Of a stretch of DNA of 64,000 bases, positions 18,931 to 27,364 are shown piece after piece. A program made the translations under genes and the position numbers. The notes beneath the pieces were generated by a model. The model worked only from the letters and a program-made list of their open reading frames with translations, was not told the origin of the DNA and ran no database searches. This DNA is from UBA8199 sp964507045 (lineage in GTDB: Bacteria > Verrucomicrobiota > Verrucomicrobiia > Limisphaerales > UBA8199): NCBI GenBank assembly GCA_964507045.1, contig CAZDOO010000019.1, forward strand, positions 7,799 through 71,798, given 5' to 3'. Within the stretch, counting starts at the first letter, position 1; each line of letters opens with the position of its first letter.

Positions 18931-20175
18931 ATGGTTGATTGCGACCGTACTGCTATAACTTACCGCTACGAATGCTGGCGCGCCCTGCCGGCTGGCGTTA
19001 TTGAGGCGGCGGGCACGACCTTCCTGCTCCTGATTGCGGTGCGCTGCTACCAGGCCGGGCCGCTGGCCAAGGCTATGATCGCGGGAGGCGGCAGCGTGGG
19101 CCTCGTTCTTGCTCCCTGGCTGGTCTCCCGGGTCGAGGCCGCCGGCTGGCCGGTGGCCCAGGCGGCCGCCCGGCTGGCGGCGGCGGGGGCGGTCAGCTTC
19201 CTGGTGATGGCGCTGGTGCCGATGCTGCCGGTGTTTGTCGCCGGCTCGGTGCTGGCAATGACCACCTCGGCCGCAGCCATCCCGCTGCTGACGCAGATGT
19301 ACCAGGAGAATTACCCGGACCAGGAACGAGGCCGGCGGTTTGCGCGCACCATGATGATTCGCATCGGCGCCGCCGCGCTTTTCAGCGATCTGGCGGGCCG
19401 GGCCTTGTCCGGCCACATTGATCAATTCCGGTGGCTGCTCATGGTCTTCGCCGGCGCCTTTGGCTTCATGGGCTTCTGTCTGGGGCGCTGCCCCTCCCAG
19501 CGGCTGGCGGCCTCGGGCGGCAAACACCCCTTTCATGCGCTGCGTTACGCGCGCGACGATCGCCTGTTCCGGCAGACGCTGATCGCGTGGATGTTCCTGG
19601 GCTTTGCCTTGCTGATGATGGCGCCGCTGCGGGTCGAGTACTTGGCCAACGCCAGGTACGGCGTGCGGTGGCAGGGCGAATTGCTGACGGCGGGCACGGT
19701 CGCCCTGCTGACGGGCGTCATCCCCAACATCGCCCGCTTCATTCTGAACCCGCTGTGGGGCTGGCTCTTCGACCGCACAAACTTCTTCGTCCTCCGCCTC
19801 ACGTTGAACCTGGGCTTTGCGCTGGGCATTCTCTCGTTCTTCGTGAGCGGCAGCATGGCGGGGCTGATCGCCGGGGCCGTGTTCTTCGGCATCTCCAACG
19901 CCGGCGCTGACGTGGCCTGGGGCTTATGGGTGACGAAGTTTGCGCCGCCGGAGCGGGTGGCTGATTACATGTCGGTGCACACTTGCTTCACTGGCGTGCG
20001 CGGCCTGGTGGCGCCAGTCGTTGCGTTCTATCTCGTCTCAACCCTCCCCCTTAATGTGCTGGGATGGATCAGTGTGGGGCTGATCGCAATCGGCTCCGCC
20101 TTCCTGGTGCCGGAAATCAAGTTCGGCAGGACCGCCCGGCACGCCGCCGCCCCGGTGGAGGAAATAACCGAATAG
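18931..20175 (+). CDS. Major facilitator superfamily transporter
   Basis: About 414 residues with ten to twelve hydrophobic segments alternating with short loops. These include GTTFLLLIAVRCYQAGPLAK, AVSFLVMALVPMLPVF and LNLGFALGILSFFVSG. Between segments 6 and 7 lies a basic loop (RYARDDRLFRQTLIAW), as in MFS proteins. The second half begins with a conserved LFDRTNFF loop before a long helix. The substrate is unknown. A GTG at 18880 would add 17 residues; the ATG at 18931 directly precedes the conserved part. Neither start has a strong ribosome site. Confidence 0.75.
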   Translation: MVDCDRTAITYRYECWRALPAGVIEAAGTTFLLLIAVRCYQAGPLAKAMIAGGGSVGLVLAPWLVSRVEAAGWPVAQAAARLAAAGAVSFLVMALVPMLPVFVAGSVLAMTTSAAAIPLLTQMYQENYPDQERGRRFARTMMIRIGAAALFSDLAGRALSGHIDQFRWLLMVFAGAFGFMGFCLGRCPSQRLAASGGKHPFHALRYARDDRLFRQTLIAWMFLGFALLMMAPLRVEYLANARYGVRWQGELLTAGTVALLTGVIPNIARFILNPLWGWLFDRTNFFVLRLTLNLGFALGILSFFVSGSMAGLIAGAVFFGISNAGADVAWGLWVTKFAPPERVADYMSVHTCFTGVRGLVAPVVAFYLVSTLPLNVLGWISVGLIAIGSAFLVPEIKFGRTARHAAAPVEEITE

Positions 20176-20188
20176 TGCAGGACAAGGT

Positions 20189-20833
20189 TCAGTTGCTGGC
20201 CGTTGCGCTCGCATCCGGCGGGACCTTGGTCGAGAGGCGCTCATATAGCTGGCGGGTAATCCTCTTGGACGCGGGCAGGAACCACGAGGAGCGCTCGGCG
20301 AATTCCATCCACTCTACCTCCGACCAGCCCGAAACGCGCACCTTGATTCGCCGTCCATATACAAAGAGCCCCCGCAAGCCAATGTTCTGGGACTGGACCT
20401 TTTCAATCTGCTGATAGGGGACGGACAGCTTGACCGAGTCACCTTGGAAGACCAGCCCGGTGCCGGTGAAGCTCAGATACCCGATATCGTCCGCATCCTC
20501 CAGGATTGCCCGGAGGCCGGACCTGATCCGCGGCGACAAGGTCAGTTGGACCACGAATCCGTTTCCGCTTCCGCCCGCTGCCGGATTGAGCGAAGTGACG
20601 AGCCGGGTGACATGCGTATTGCCCAGCCCGAAGGGGAGAAAAAGAGCCGTGGCGGCGACGACCGCCAACGGAAGCGCCACCGTCAGCAAGCCGAACTTGA
20701 GCAGGCTGACCACCAGGATCGAGACGAACAGCGGCAGCACCAGCAGGAGTCCGTAGCCGCTAACTACCAGGACCGCGCCCAAGGTAAACCGTCGCGGCTG
20801 GGTGACTTCGATTGTTGCCTGGCTGGGTTGCAT
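20189..20833 (-). CDS. Membrane-anchored protein with PH-like domain
   Basis: A 214-residue protein with two adjacent membrane helices (about 18-40 and 45-70; VLVVSGYGLLLVLPLFVSIL). A beta-rich cytoplasmic domain follows (about 90-190) whose GYLSFTGTGLVFQGDSVKL and VPYQQIEKVQSQ pattern resembles bacterial PH-like (GRAM-type) domains. The tail is polar. It converges with the MFS gene (13 bases between stops). Function unknown. Confidence 0.65.
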   Translation of the reverse strand: MQPSQATIEVTQPRRFTLGAVLVVSGYGLLLVLPLFVSILVVSLLKFGLLTVALPLAVVAATALFLPFGLGNTHVTRLVTSLNPAAGGSGNGFVVQLTLSPRIRSGLRAILEDADDIGYLSFTGTGLVFQGDSVKLSVPYQQIEKVQSQNIGLRGLFVYGRRIKVRVSGWSEVEWMEFAERSSWFLPASKRITRQLYERLSTKVPPDASATASN

Positions 20834-20884
20834 CGGCCTTCGTGCTGCGCCTATTGGGAGCCTAAAGGCGGTTGGAAGTCAAGA

Positions 20885-22267
20885 TCAGTAGTGGTTTGGC
20901 TCACGCTGCAGCAACCGGCCACGCCCCGCCGGACCTGCAAACTGCCCCTCGCGCACCATAACCTCGCCGCGCAGAGTCACGACTTGGGGCCGGCCTTCGA
21001 TTGCCATGCCCTCGAACGGGTTGTAATCCACGTTCATCAGGTGCGTGCTGGCCGAGATTGTGCCGCGATAGTCGGGGTCGTAGATCACCAGGTCGGCGTC
21101 GCTGCCGGGCCGGATCGTGCCTTTGCGCGGGTAGAGGCCGAAGAGCTTCGCCGCCTGCGTGCTGGCCGCGTCCACGAACCGATGCAAATCCAGCCGGCCG
21201 CGCTTCACTCCGTAGGTGTAAAAGGCGTTTACGCGGTTCTCGATCGAGGGCAGGCCGCTGGGGATCCGGGTGAAGTCGCCCTCGCCCATCCGCTTCTGCG
21301 TGGCAAAGTCGAACGGCGCGTGGTCGGTTGCCAGCGTGCTGATCACCCCCTCGCGCAGGGCGTTCCAAAGGATCTCCTGATGGTGCTGGTCGCGAAGCGG
21401 CGGCGACATCACATACTTGGCGCCTTCGAAGTCCGGTCGTTCGGCATAGGTCTTGTCCAGCAGCAGGTATTGAATGAGCGTCTCGGCCCAGACCTTGACG
21501 CCGCGCGCCTTGCCGGCCACCGCCTGGCGCAACGCTTCGTCGCAGCTCAGGTGGACGATATACACGTGGGCATCGAGCAACTCCGCAAATGTCAGCAGGT
21601 GGTGCACCCCTTCGGCTTCCACGACCGGGGGGCGGCTGGCATGATGCCATTCCGGCCCCCGCTTGCCTTCGGCCAGCAGTTGCTGCTGCAACTCCACGAT
21701 CAGGTCCGCGTTCTCGCAATGGGCGGTGGTGATGACGCCAAGTTCTTGTGCCAGTTGCAACGTTCGATACAGCTCCTGGTCGCTGAGCGCGAAGGCGCCC
21801 TTGTACGCCAGATAGACCTTGAAGCTGCTGATTCCGCGTCTGACGATCTCCCGCAACTGCTCCGCCGCCCTTTGGTCGAAGCGGGACACTGTCATGTGGA
21901 AGGAAAAATCGCATGCGCAGTGCCCCTGTGCCTTGCCGAGCCACAGCTCGAACCCCTCCAGCGGTTCCTGGGTCCGGTCCGGCCCCAGCATCTCGATCAG
22001 CGTGGTCGTGCCGCCAACCAGCGCCGCCCGGCTGGCGGTTTCATGGGTGTCTTTGGCAAACGTCCCCATGCACGGCAAGTAGATGTGGACGTGCGGGTCA
22101 ACGAAACCGGGAAAGACATACTTGCCCGTCGCGTCAATGACCTCCATCCCCGGCGTCGGGGCAATACCCGGCTCGATGCGCGTGATCGTCTCGCCGGCGC
22201 AAAAGATGTCCGCGACGTAGCGTTCCGTGGCGGTGATGATCTCCCCGCCTCTGATAAGGATAGCCAT
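20885..22267 (-). CDS. Dihydropyrimidinase / D-hydantoinase-like amidohydrolase
   Basis: A 460-residue cyclic amidohydrolase that would hydrolyse the ring amide of dihydropyrimidines, hydantoins or related compounds in the cytoplasm. All metal ligands are present: HxH in FVDPHVHIYLP, the carbamylated lysine in SSFKVYLAYKG, His in TTAHCENADL, His in IVHLSCDEAL and Asp in ATDHAPFDF. The SFKVYLAYKG and IPSGLPSIENRV motifs favour dihydropyrimidinase over allantoinase. Length is normal. It is divergent from the alpha/alpha-barrel gene with 148 bases between, and a ureidoglycine aminohydrolase-like gene lies nearby. A role in nucleobase catabolism is therefore plausible. Confidence 0.9.
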   Translation of the reverse strand: MAILIRGGEIITATERYVADIFCAGETITRIEPGIAPTPGMEVIDATGKYVFPGFVDPHVHIYLPCMGTFAKDTHETASRAALVGGTTTLIEMLGPDRTQEPLEGFELWLGKAQGHCACDFSFHMTVSRFDQRAAEQLREIVRRGISSFKVYLAYKGAFALSDQELYRTLQLAQELGVITTAHCENADLIVELQQQLLAEGKRGPEWHHASRPPVVEAEGVHHLLTFAELLDAHVYIVHLSCDEALRQAVAGKARGVKVWAETLIQYLLLDKTYAERPDFEGAKYVMSPPLRDQHHQEILWNALREGVISTLATDHAPFDFATQKRMGEGDFTRIPSGLPSIENRVNAFYTYGVKRGRLDLHRFVDAASTQAAKLFGLYPRKGTIRPGSDADLVIYDPDYRGTISASTHLMNVDYNPFEGMAIEGRPQVVTLRGEVMVREGQFAGPAGRGRLLQREPNHY

Positions 22268-22415
22268 GGGCGCTTTCTACCCCCCCGTCGCCGGCTTTGA
22301 CAGCACAAAAGTGGCGACCCCGCCGGTGTCTTCTTCGAACGCTCCCGGTATGTGTCACACCGTTACGGCAAAGCCGGAGCTTGGCAAGGAGCGCGACATG
22401 GCCTATTAAAGGCGC

Positions 22416-23507
22416 GTGAGCCTCAACCGAAACTGCCTGGATTCCTTATTTTGCGCGCTCAGTCTCTGCGCGGCCTTGCTTCTGTCCGCGCCGGCGGGCG
22501 CGGCGGAAAGCCGCGAGGCGCAGTTCCGCTTGCGGTTTCTTCAGCTCTGCGACCTGGCGAGCGCTCAACTTCAGGCGGGCACGAACAAGGCCCCGTTCTT
22601 CATTGATTCCTACGCGGTGCGGGCGCTCGGCGCAGCACATGACCTGACCGGCAAGCGGGAATACCTGGACGCCTGTCGCGCCTGGTCCGAGCGCATGGTC
22701 GGCTTCCAGGAAAGGATGCTGCCGCAGGGCGCGTATTACATGAACTACGGCCGCAAGCCTAGTCAGAGCACCAACGGCTGGTACGTCGCCGACAGTTCGA
22801 GCATTGGAATGGGTGTGCTGGCCACCGCTGTCCGCTGCCAGAAGCCCGAAAGGCAACGGTTCCTCAACTCGGCCAAGGCCTTCGCCGCGCTGGTCATGCA
22901 CAATTATATCGGGCCTGCCGGCGGTGTTTGCAACGGCCTATGGCCCAAGTTCGACGGCGAATGGTGGTGCAGCTCAGGCACCTTTGCCTCGCTCGCGTTC
23001 CTGCTCTACGACGAGACCGGCGACAAGCGTTACCTCAAGACGGCGGTGGGTGCGGTGGATTGGCTTAACAGGCTGGACGCGGAGAAGGACCCGCACTACC
23101 CGCTGGTGGAGATGGGGCCGGCTTACCCGATGTATGTGCTCGAAGCCTACTCGGCGGGCATGTCCCACTTTGAGCCGGGCACCGGTCTTGGCGAATCGGT
23201 GCTGGCTAAGATAGCCTGGTATTTGGATTGGACGGCCAAGCAGCAAAGCCGGCCACCCCGTGAACGGGAGTGGCCCGCTAACGTCCGTTGGGGCATGAAA
23301 TTCGGCGGGCTGCCCTTCCACCAGTATGTGCAATCCCGTTCGCTGTCCGACGCAAAGCTCGTCGCTGCCGCCGACCGCGAAATGGATAGCCTGGCGGACA
23401 TTGTGTTTACCAGACACCCCGAGCTCACCCAATTGCCCGTCTTCATGATGATGTCCTACGCCGAACGCCTCAGCCCATCAGCGATTTACCGAAGCACAAG
23501 AAAATGA
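22416..23507 (+). CDS. Exported alpha/alpha-barrel (six-hairpin glycosidase-like) protein
   Basis: A 363-residue protein with a signal peptide (about 8-30, LFCALSLCAALLLSAPAG). The body is all-helical with repeated paired helices: DSYAVRALGAAHDLTGKREY, YVADSSSIGMGVLATAVRC, TFASLAFLLYDETGDKRYL and VLEAYSAGMSHFEPG. This suits the six-hairpin fold of GH88/GH105 unsaturated glucuronyl hydrolases or epimerases, but no family-specific catalytic pair is certain. GTG start. Its stop overlaps the start of the next gene by 4 bases (ATGA), so the two are translated together. Confidence 0.7.
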   Translation: MSLNRNCLDSLFCALSLCAALLLSAPAGAAESREAQFRLRFLQLCDLASAQLQAGTNKAPFFIDSYAVRALGAAHDLTGKREYLDACRAWSERMVGFQERMLPQGAYYMNYGRKPSQSTNGWYVADSSSIGMGVLATAVRCQKPERQRFLNSAKAFAALVMHNYIGPAGGVCNGLWPKFDGEWWCSSGTFASLAFLLYDETGDKRYLKTAVGAVDWLNRLDAEKDPHYPLVEMGPAYPMYVLEAYSAGMSHFEPGTGLGESVLAKIAWYLDWTAKQQSRPPREREWPANVRWGMKFGGLPFHQYVQSRSLSDAKLVAAADREMDSLADIVFTRHPELTQLPVFMMMSYAERLSPSAIYRSTRK

Positions 23508-24247
23508 CGAACCTGCCGGGCACCACACGCAACGCCTTGAACGCGCACTATGCGCTGCTCACCCCAAACACCCTTGTCCCCAGCTATTTGCCTGGCTGGG
23601 AGAAAGCCCTGTGTCATATCCTCATCTCCCCGGCGCTGGGCGCGCGGTTTTCCCAGCTGCTGATCACGCTGGAGAAGGACGGCCAATGCGCCGGCAACAC
23701 GGGGACGAACCAGTACTTCCTCTACCTCCTCGAAGGCGCCATCACGGTCCTGCTCGATTCGCGCAAGCATCGTCTCGAGCCTGGCGGCTATGCATTCGTC
23801 CCAGCCGGGCACGATGTGCAGATCGCCAGCGCGGCCCCGGCGGCGCGGCTGCTCATCTTTCAGAAGCCCTATCAGCCGCTGGCGCGCGTGGCCAAGCCCG
23901 CGGGCGTGGTCAGCCATGAGCGTGAAGTCAAACCCCTGCCTATCCGGGGCACCGAAGATGCTCGCGTGCAGGCCCTTCTTCCTGCCCAGCCGGCCTTCAA
24001 CCTGGCGGTCAATGTCCTCACCTTTCCGCCCGGCGCCGCGCTGCCGGCGGTGGAATCACCAGTTATGGAACGCGGCTTGCTCTTGTTGCGTGGCCAGGGC
24101 GTCTTTCGCTTGGGGACCGATTGGCATCCTGTGCAAGCCGGTGATGCAATCTGGGCGGCGCCGTTTTGCCCGCAATGGTTCGTGGCGATGGGCAAGACTC
24201 CCGCCACCTACATTTGCTGCCAGGACGCAAACCGCGATCCGATGTAG
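23504..24247 (+). CDS. Ureidoglycine aminohydrolase-like bicupin, metal site altered
   Basis: A 247-residue bicupin with the AllE (ureidoglycine aminohydrolase) opening: TRNALNAHYALLTPNTLVPS, LPGWEKA, SPALGARFSQLL. The C-terminal cupin reads DWHPVQAGDAIW and APFCPQWF. AllE releases ammonia from ureidoglycine in allantoin breakdown, using a Mn site in the C-terminal cupin. The expected ExHxxxH motif here reads VESPVMERG, so Glu is kept but both His are replaced (Pro, Arg); the later Gln (PQW) is kept. The protein may be inactive, use another metal arrangement, or have another job. It overlaps the upstream gene by 4 bases. Confidence 0.75.
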   Translation: MTNLPGTTRNALNAHYALLTPNTLVPSYLPGWEKALCHILISPALGARFSQLLITLEKDGQCAGNTGTNQYFLYLLEGAITVLLDSRKHRLEPGGYAFVPAGHDVQIASAAPAARLLIFQKPYQPLARVAKPAGVVSHEREVKPLPIRGTEDARVQALLPAQPAFNLAVNVLTFPPGAALPAVESPVMERGLLLLRGQGVFRLGTDWHPVQAGDAIWAAPFCPQWFVAMGKTPATYICCQDANRDPM

Positions 24248-24308
24248 CGCCGGGTGGGTAAACCTTGGCGGCTTCGCCGAAGGCGGGGTTCCAATCAACT
24301 GCAGCCGC

Positions 24309-25853
24309 CTACTCGTCGTCGCTGCTCTTTTTCTTGCCCTTGGTCACGACGCCGTAGCCTTTGGCAATGTCCGCACGGCACCGCTTCTCCGTTGCCTCCG
24401 GGTCTTCGCCCAGCTCTTTGACCAGCGATGCGTGCAGCTTCTCGACCAGGGCTCTTTGCTCCGGATGCCCCGCGAGATTGCGGAACTCGCCGGGATCGAT
24501 CTGCAGGTCGTAAAGCTCGCGCTGGGCGGGGTGCTGCGCATCCGGCGCGGTGTGATACACATACTTGTAATGGCCAGACCGGATCATCGCGTAGCCCGAC
24601 GCCACGTCGTGCGCGTAATACTCGGTTACCGCGCGGTCTTTCCATGGCGTGTCCGGGCGGTCCAGCCAAGGCACCAGGGAATCGCCATTCCAGTCCGGCG
24701 GAGTCTTGGCCCCGCCTAAGTCGGCGATTGTCCGCACCACATCCAGCAGCGAGCATGCCCCCACCCGGCGCTGCCCTCCCGACCAGCGTGCCGGGTACGA
24801 CACAAGCAACGGCACGTGGGCGGCCTGATCGTAAACAGCGTTCTTCCACCAGAGCCCGTGCTCGCCCATGTTTTCGCCGTGGTCGGCGGTGTAAATGATG
24901 ACCGTGTTGCTCGCCGCCGCGCTGGCGCCCAGCGCCGCGAGCACTTTGCCGACTTCCGTGTCCATCCACTCAGTCAGGCCATAGTAGAGTTCGCGTCCCC
25001 GCTTCACCAGTTCGGGCGGCACGTTTTCATAATGAAAGCCCACCCGCAGGTGCTGGTAGTTGAGCGGCAGCGAGTCAAGGAAGCCCTCCGGGATCACCGG
25101 CATCGGGACCTTGTCCTTGTAATGCGCCCAGTATTGCTCCGGAACAATCAGCGGGAAATGCGGGGTGATGTAGCCCGCCAAGAGGAAGAACGGCTTGTCG
25201 CCCGGCTTGCGCTGCTTGAGGAACTCCAGCGTGCCGGCGGTTACCGCCAGGTCGTGCTTCATCGGGCTGGAGGTCTCGCCGGTATGGAAGTCCTTGAACC
25301 GGCCGGAGTAGCCTGGAGCCGGCGTGAGCTTCCCGGGTGGTCGGCGATGGCCCATGCCCGTCATCTCGGAGCGGTTCATGTTGCCGCCAATCTCGGTAAA
25401 CCCGTAGCGGCAAGTCGCGTCGTAGTGCATCTTGCCGCAGAGGAAGGACTCGTAGCCCGCGGCATTGAGCACGCGCGGCAACGACGGCGTATCTGCCGGC
25501 AGCCGGCACTTATTGTTCCAGGCGCCAACGCGCGAGATATGCTTGCCTGCCGTGAAGGAGAGCCGCGAGGGCACGCACAAGGGTGATGCGCAATAGCAGC
25601 TCTCGAACGTGATTCCCCGCGCGGCCAGGCCGTCGAGATTCGGTGTCCGGATAATCTTGTTGCCGTAGCACCCCAGCACGCTGGCATTGTGCTCATCGCT
25701 CATGATGACGAGGATGTTCGGATGCGGCGGGGGATCGGTCTGCCGGGCGGCAGCTTGCGGAGCAGCGGTGAGAGTTGCGCCTGCGGCGACGCACAGAAGG
25801 GTTACGTATAGTGTCTTCAAACTGAGTCCAACGTGCCAGCGAGCCTGCGCCAA
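24309..25853 (-). CDS. Exported sulfatase
   Basis: A 514-residue type I sulfatase with a signal peptide (about 12-38). The metal site opens with PNILVIMSDEHNASVLGCYG. The formylglycine motif is CVPSR with Cys93 (C-x-P-x-R), so a maturation enzyme (FGE or anSME) is required; neither is in this window. Further conserved pieces are GKMHYDAT, YTADHGENMGEHGLWWKN and HVPLLVSYPARW. It removes sulfate esters from glycans or small sulfated compounds in the periplasm or outside. The C-terminus ends in a Lys/Ser-rich run. It lies tail to tail with the AllE-like gene (61 bases between). Confidence 0.9.
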   Translation of the reverse strand: MAQARWHVGLSLKTLYVTLLCVAAGATLTAAPQAAARQTDPPPHPNILVIMSDEHNASVLGCYGNKIIRTPNLDGLAARGITFESCYCASPLCVPSRLSFTAGKHISRVGAWNNKCRLPADTPSLPRVLNAAGYESFLCGKMHYDATCRYGFTEIGGNMNRSEMTGMGHRRPPGKLTPAPGYSGRFKDFHTGETSSPMKHDLAVTAGTLEFLKQRKPGDKPFFLLAGYITPHFPLIVPEQYWAHYKDKVPMPVIPEGFLDSLPLNYQHLRVGFHYENVPPELVKRGRELYYGLTEWMDTEVGKVLAALGASAAASNTVIIYTADHGENMGEHGLWWKNAVYDQAAHVPLLVSYPARWSGGQRRVGACSLLDVVRTIADLGGAKTPPDWNGDSLVPWLDRPDTPWKDRAVTEYYAHDVASGYAMIRSGHYKYVYHTAPDAQHPAQRELYDLQIDPGEFRNLAGHPEQRALVEKLHASLVKELGEDPEATEKRCRADIAKGYGVVTKGKKKSSDDE

Positions 25854-25927
25854 GGCAAGGGAATCAGTTGGAACATGGGTTATTGCGTTCCAGCCGCGAA
25901 GGTCTATTATTACTGCCTCAGCAACTA

Positions 25928-26584
25928 ATGAAGACTATGACTGCCCCGATTCCTCGAAACGAAACGAAGCGGCTCAAAGTGCTGTGGCAATACGAAGTGC
26001 TCGACACCGTCCCTGAGGAGGTCTTCGACGACCTGACTGAGTTGGCCGCCCGCATCTGCGAAGCTCCCATGGCCCTGATTTCGCTCGTGGATGAGGATCG
26101 GCAGTGGTTTAAGTCGAAAGTCGGCGTCACTCTGGGCGAGACTTCCCGGGACCACTCGTTCTGCGCCTATGCCATCACTCAGCCGGGTTTGTTTATTGTG
26201 CCCGATGCGACCAAGGATCCGCGCTTCGCCAACAACCCGCTCGTGATTGCCGAGCCGAGAATTCGGTTCTATGCCGGCGCGCCGCTCATCACTCCCGACG
26301 GCCACGCCCTGGGTACCCTCTGTGTCATTGACAAAGTCCCGCGCGAGCTTCGCCCGGATCAGGAGGAGGCCCTCCGCATCCTGGCCCACCATGTTGTCTC
26401 GCAGCTTGAATTGCGCCGCCGGTCTCGCGAATTGGGCGACATTCGTCGCGAAAGTGAACAGTTGAAAGGCGATCTCGGTAAAGCACGCGCCGACCTGGCC
26501 GCCGCTCGCCGCCAACTGGCCCGAGGCCAAGCCAAACGCGCAGCCACTCCTCGCTTCAGAGCGAAGAGGAAATGCAAGTCTTAG
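25928..26584 (+). CDS. GAF-domain sensory protein with C-terminal coiled coil
   Basis: A 218-residue protein with one GAF domain (about 10-165). The signatures are LWQYEVLDTVPEEVFDDLT, MALISLVDEDRQWFKSKVG, SRDHSFCAYAI, FYAGAPLITPDGHALGTLCV and IDKVPREL. The rest is a Lys/Arg-rich coiled coil (RRRSRELGDIRRESEQLKGD). This is the same GAF subtype found at the front of many kinases and cyclases, but no output domain is attached, so it may work by binding a partner. The ATG at 25928 starts right before the conserved domain; upstream in-frame codons add nothing recognisable. Confidence 0.8.
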   Translation: MKTMTAPIPRNETKRLKVLWQYEVLDTVPEEVFDDLTELAARICEAPMALISLVDEDRQWFKSKVGVTLGETSRDHSFCAYAITQPGLFIVPDATKDPRFANNPLVIAEPRIRFYAGAPLITPDGHALGTLCVIDKVPRELRPDQEEALRILAHHVVSQLELRRRSRELGDIRRESEQLKGDLGKARADLAAARRQLARGQAKRAATPRFRAKRKCKS

Positions 26585-26713
26585 CGACAGAAGCGCGGAC
26601 ACCCCTATTTTTTGACGGCCTGGTTGCCTGCTGCCACTGGGATGTGCCCAAGTCCTGGCGGCTCGGGCGTATCTCGACACCCCCACCGCCAGTTTGGCCG
26701 GACTCCCCCACCC

Positions 26714-27206
26714 CCTGACCCTGGCACCCGCGCACCACCGTAGCCTCACCGTATCCTCACCGTAGTACCTCTAATAGCTTATTAGAGGTACTACGGTGAG
26801 GATACGGTGAGGAGACGGTGAGGTGAGCCAGCAGAGAGGGGGTATTACCTCGGACTGCGCCTGATCCGCATTGCGGGCCGCCGGAACCGGCCAATCCCCA
26901 AGGAGGGTGTTCCGAAATTCAAACCTGCCATCCTTGATTCTATTGGCTTAAATGCATCACGGTCGAAAGCGGCTCTCGTGCTCGGCAGGTCATCGCAGTG
27001 CTACCGTGAAAGTGCATTCGGTGTCGGTCCAGCAAGAGTTTCACCACTGATTGTGCCTATCCCTTGGAGCCTACCCTGTTCTGCGCTGCCCCTCCCACCC
27101 TCATTTTTTGCGCTCAAGTACCTGCAGTACCGCCACTTGCTATGAATTTCGGAACACCCTCCCAAGGAATTCACGAGCTCCCCGTCGGCGATGGGGTGAC
27201 AGTGCC
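26714..27206 (+). repeat. Palindromic repeat element, copy 2, split by a 257-bp insertion
   Basis: This is the main content of the 780-base gap between the GAF and PQQ genes. A perfect 33-base-arm palindrome at 26744-26812 uses the 11-bp units CCTCACCGTAT and CCTCACCGTAG, then TACCTCTAATA-GCT and its complement. Flanks match copy 1 (CCTGACCCTGGCACC at the left, GTGACAGTGCCA at the right). Between CCAATCCCCAAGG and CCCAAGGAATTCACG lies a foreign segment. Removing it and one 7-bp duplicate restores the order seen in copy 1. Confidence 0.8.
26904..27160 (+). mobile_element. 257-bp MITE-like insertion with perfect terminal inverted repeats
   Basis: The left end AGGGTGTTCCGAAATTC (26904-26920) and right end GAATTTCGGAACACCCT (27144-27160) are exact 17-base inverted repeats. 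The element is flanked by CCCAAGG on both sides (26897-26903 and 27161-27167), a 7-bp target duplication; 8 bp is also possible because of a shared A. The inside contains no supportable gene, so it is non-autonomous and needs a transposase from elsewhere. Copy 1 of the host repeat shows the empty site. Confidence 0.8.
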
Positions 27207-27243
27207 AGAATATGCCCGGGATTCTGGGCGTAGCACCGCCGGC

Positions 27244-27296
27244 CCCCTCACCCCCGCCCTCTGCCCCTCGGCGGTGGAGAGGGCCGGAGTGAGGGG
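27244..27296 (+). repeat. CCCTCACCCC-type hairpin
   Basis: CCCCTCAC (27244-27251) pairs with GTGAGGGG (27289-27296), and CCCTCT (27257-27262) pairs with AGAGGG (27278-27283) inside it. This resembles the dispersed CCCTCACCC...GAGAGGG hairpins seen in many bacterial genomes. It sits about 70 bases before the propeller gene, so it might also affect that message. Confidence 0.6.
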
Positions 27297-27364
27297 AAAC
27301 CGGTGTCAGCTCTTGCGGAGAGGCTCGACCCGGCCTCCAGATTCCGGTACAACGTGTAGCATTA

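Noticed and set aside
20444..22300. 618-residue plus-strand frame opposite the dihydropyrimidinase
   Set aside because: Shadow frame; the minus strand shows all amidohydrolase metal ligands.
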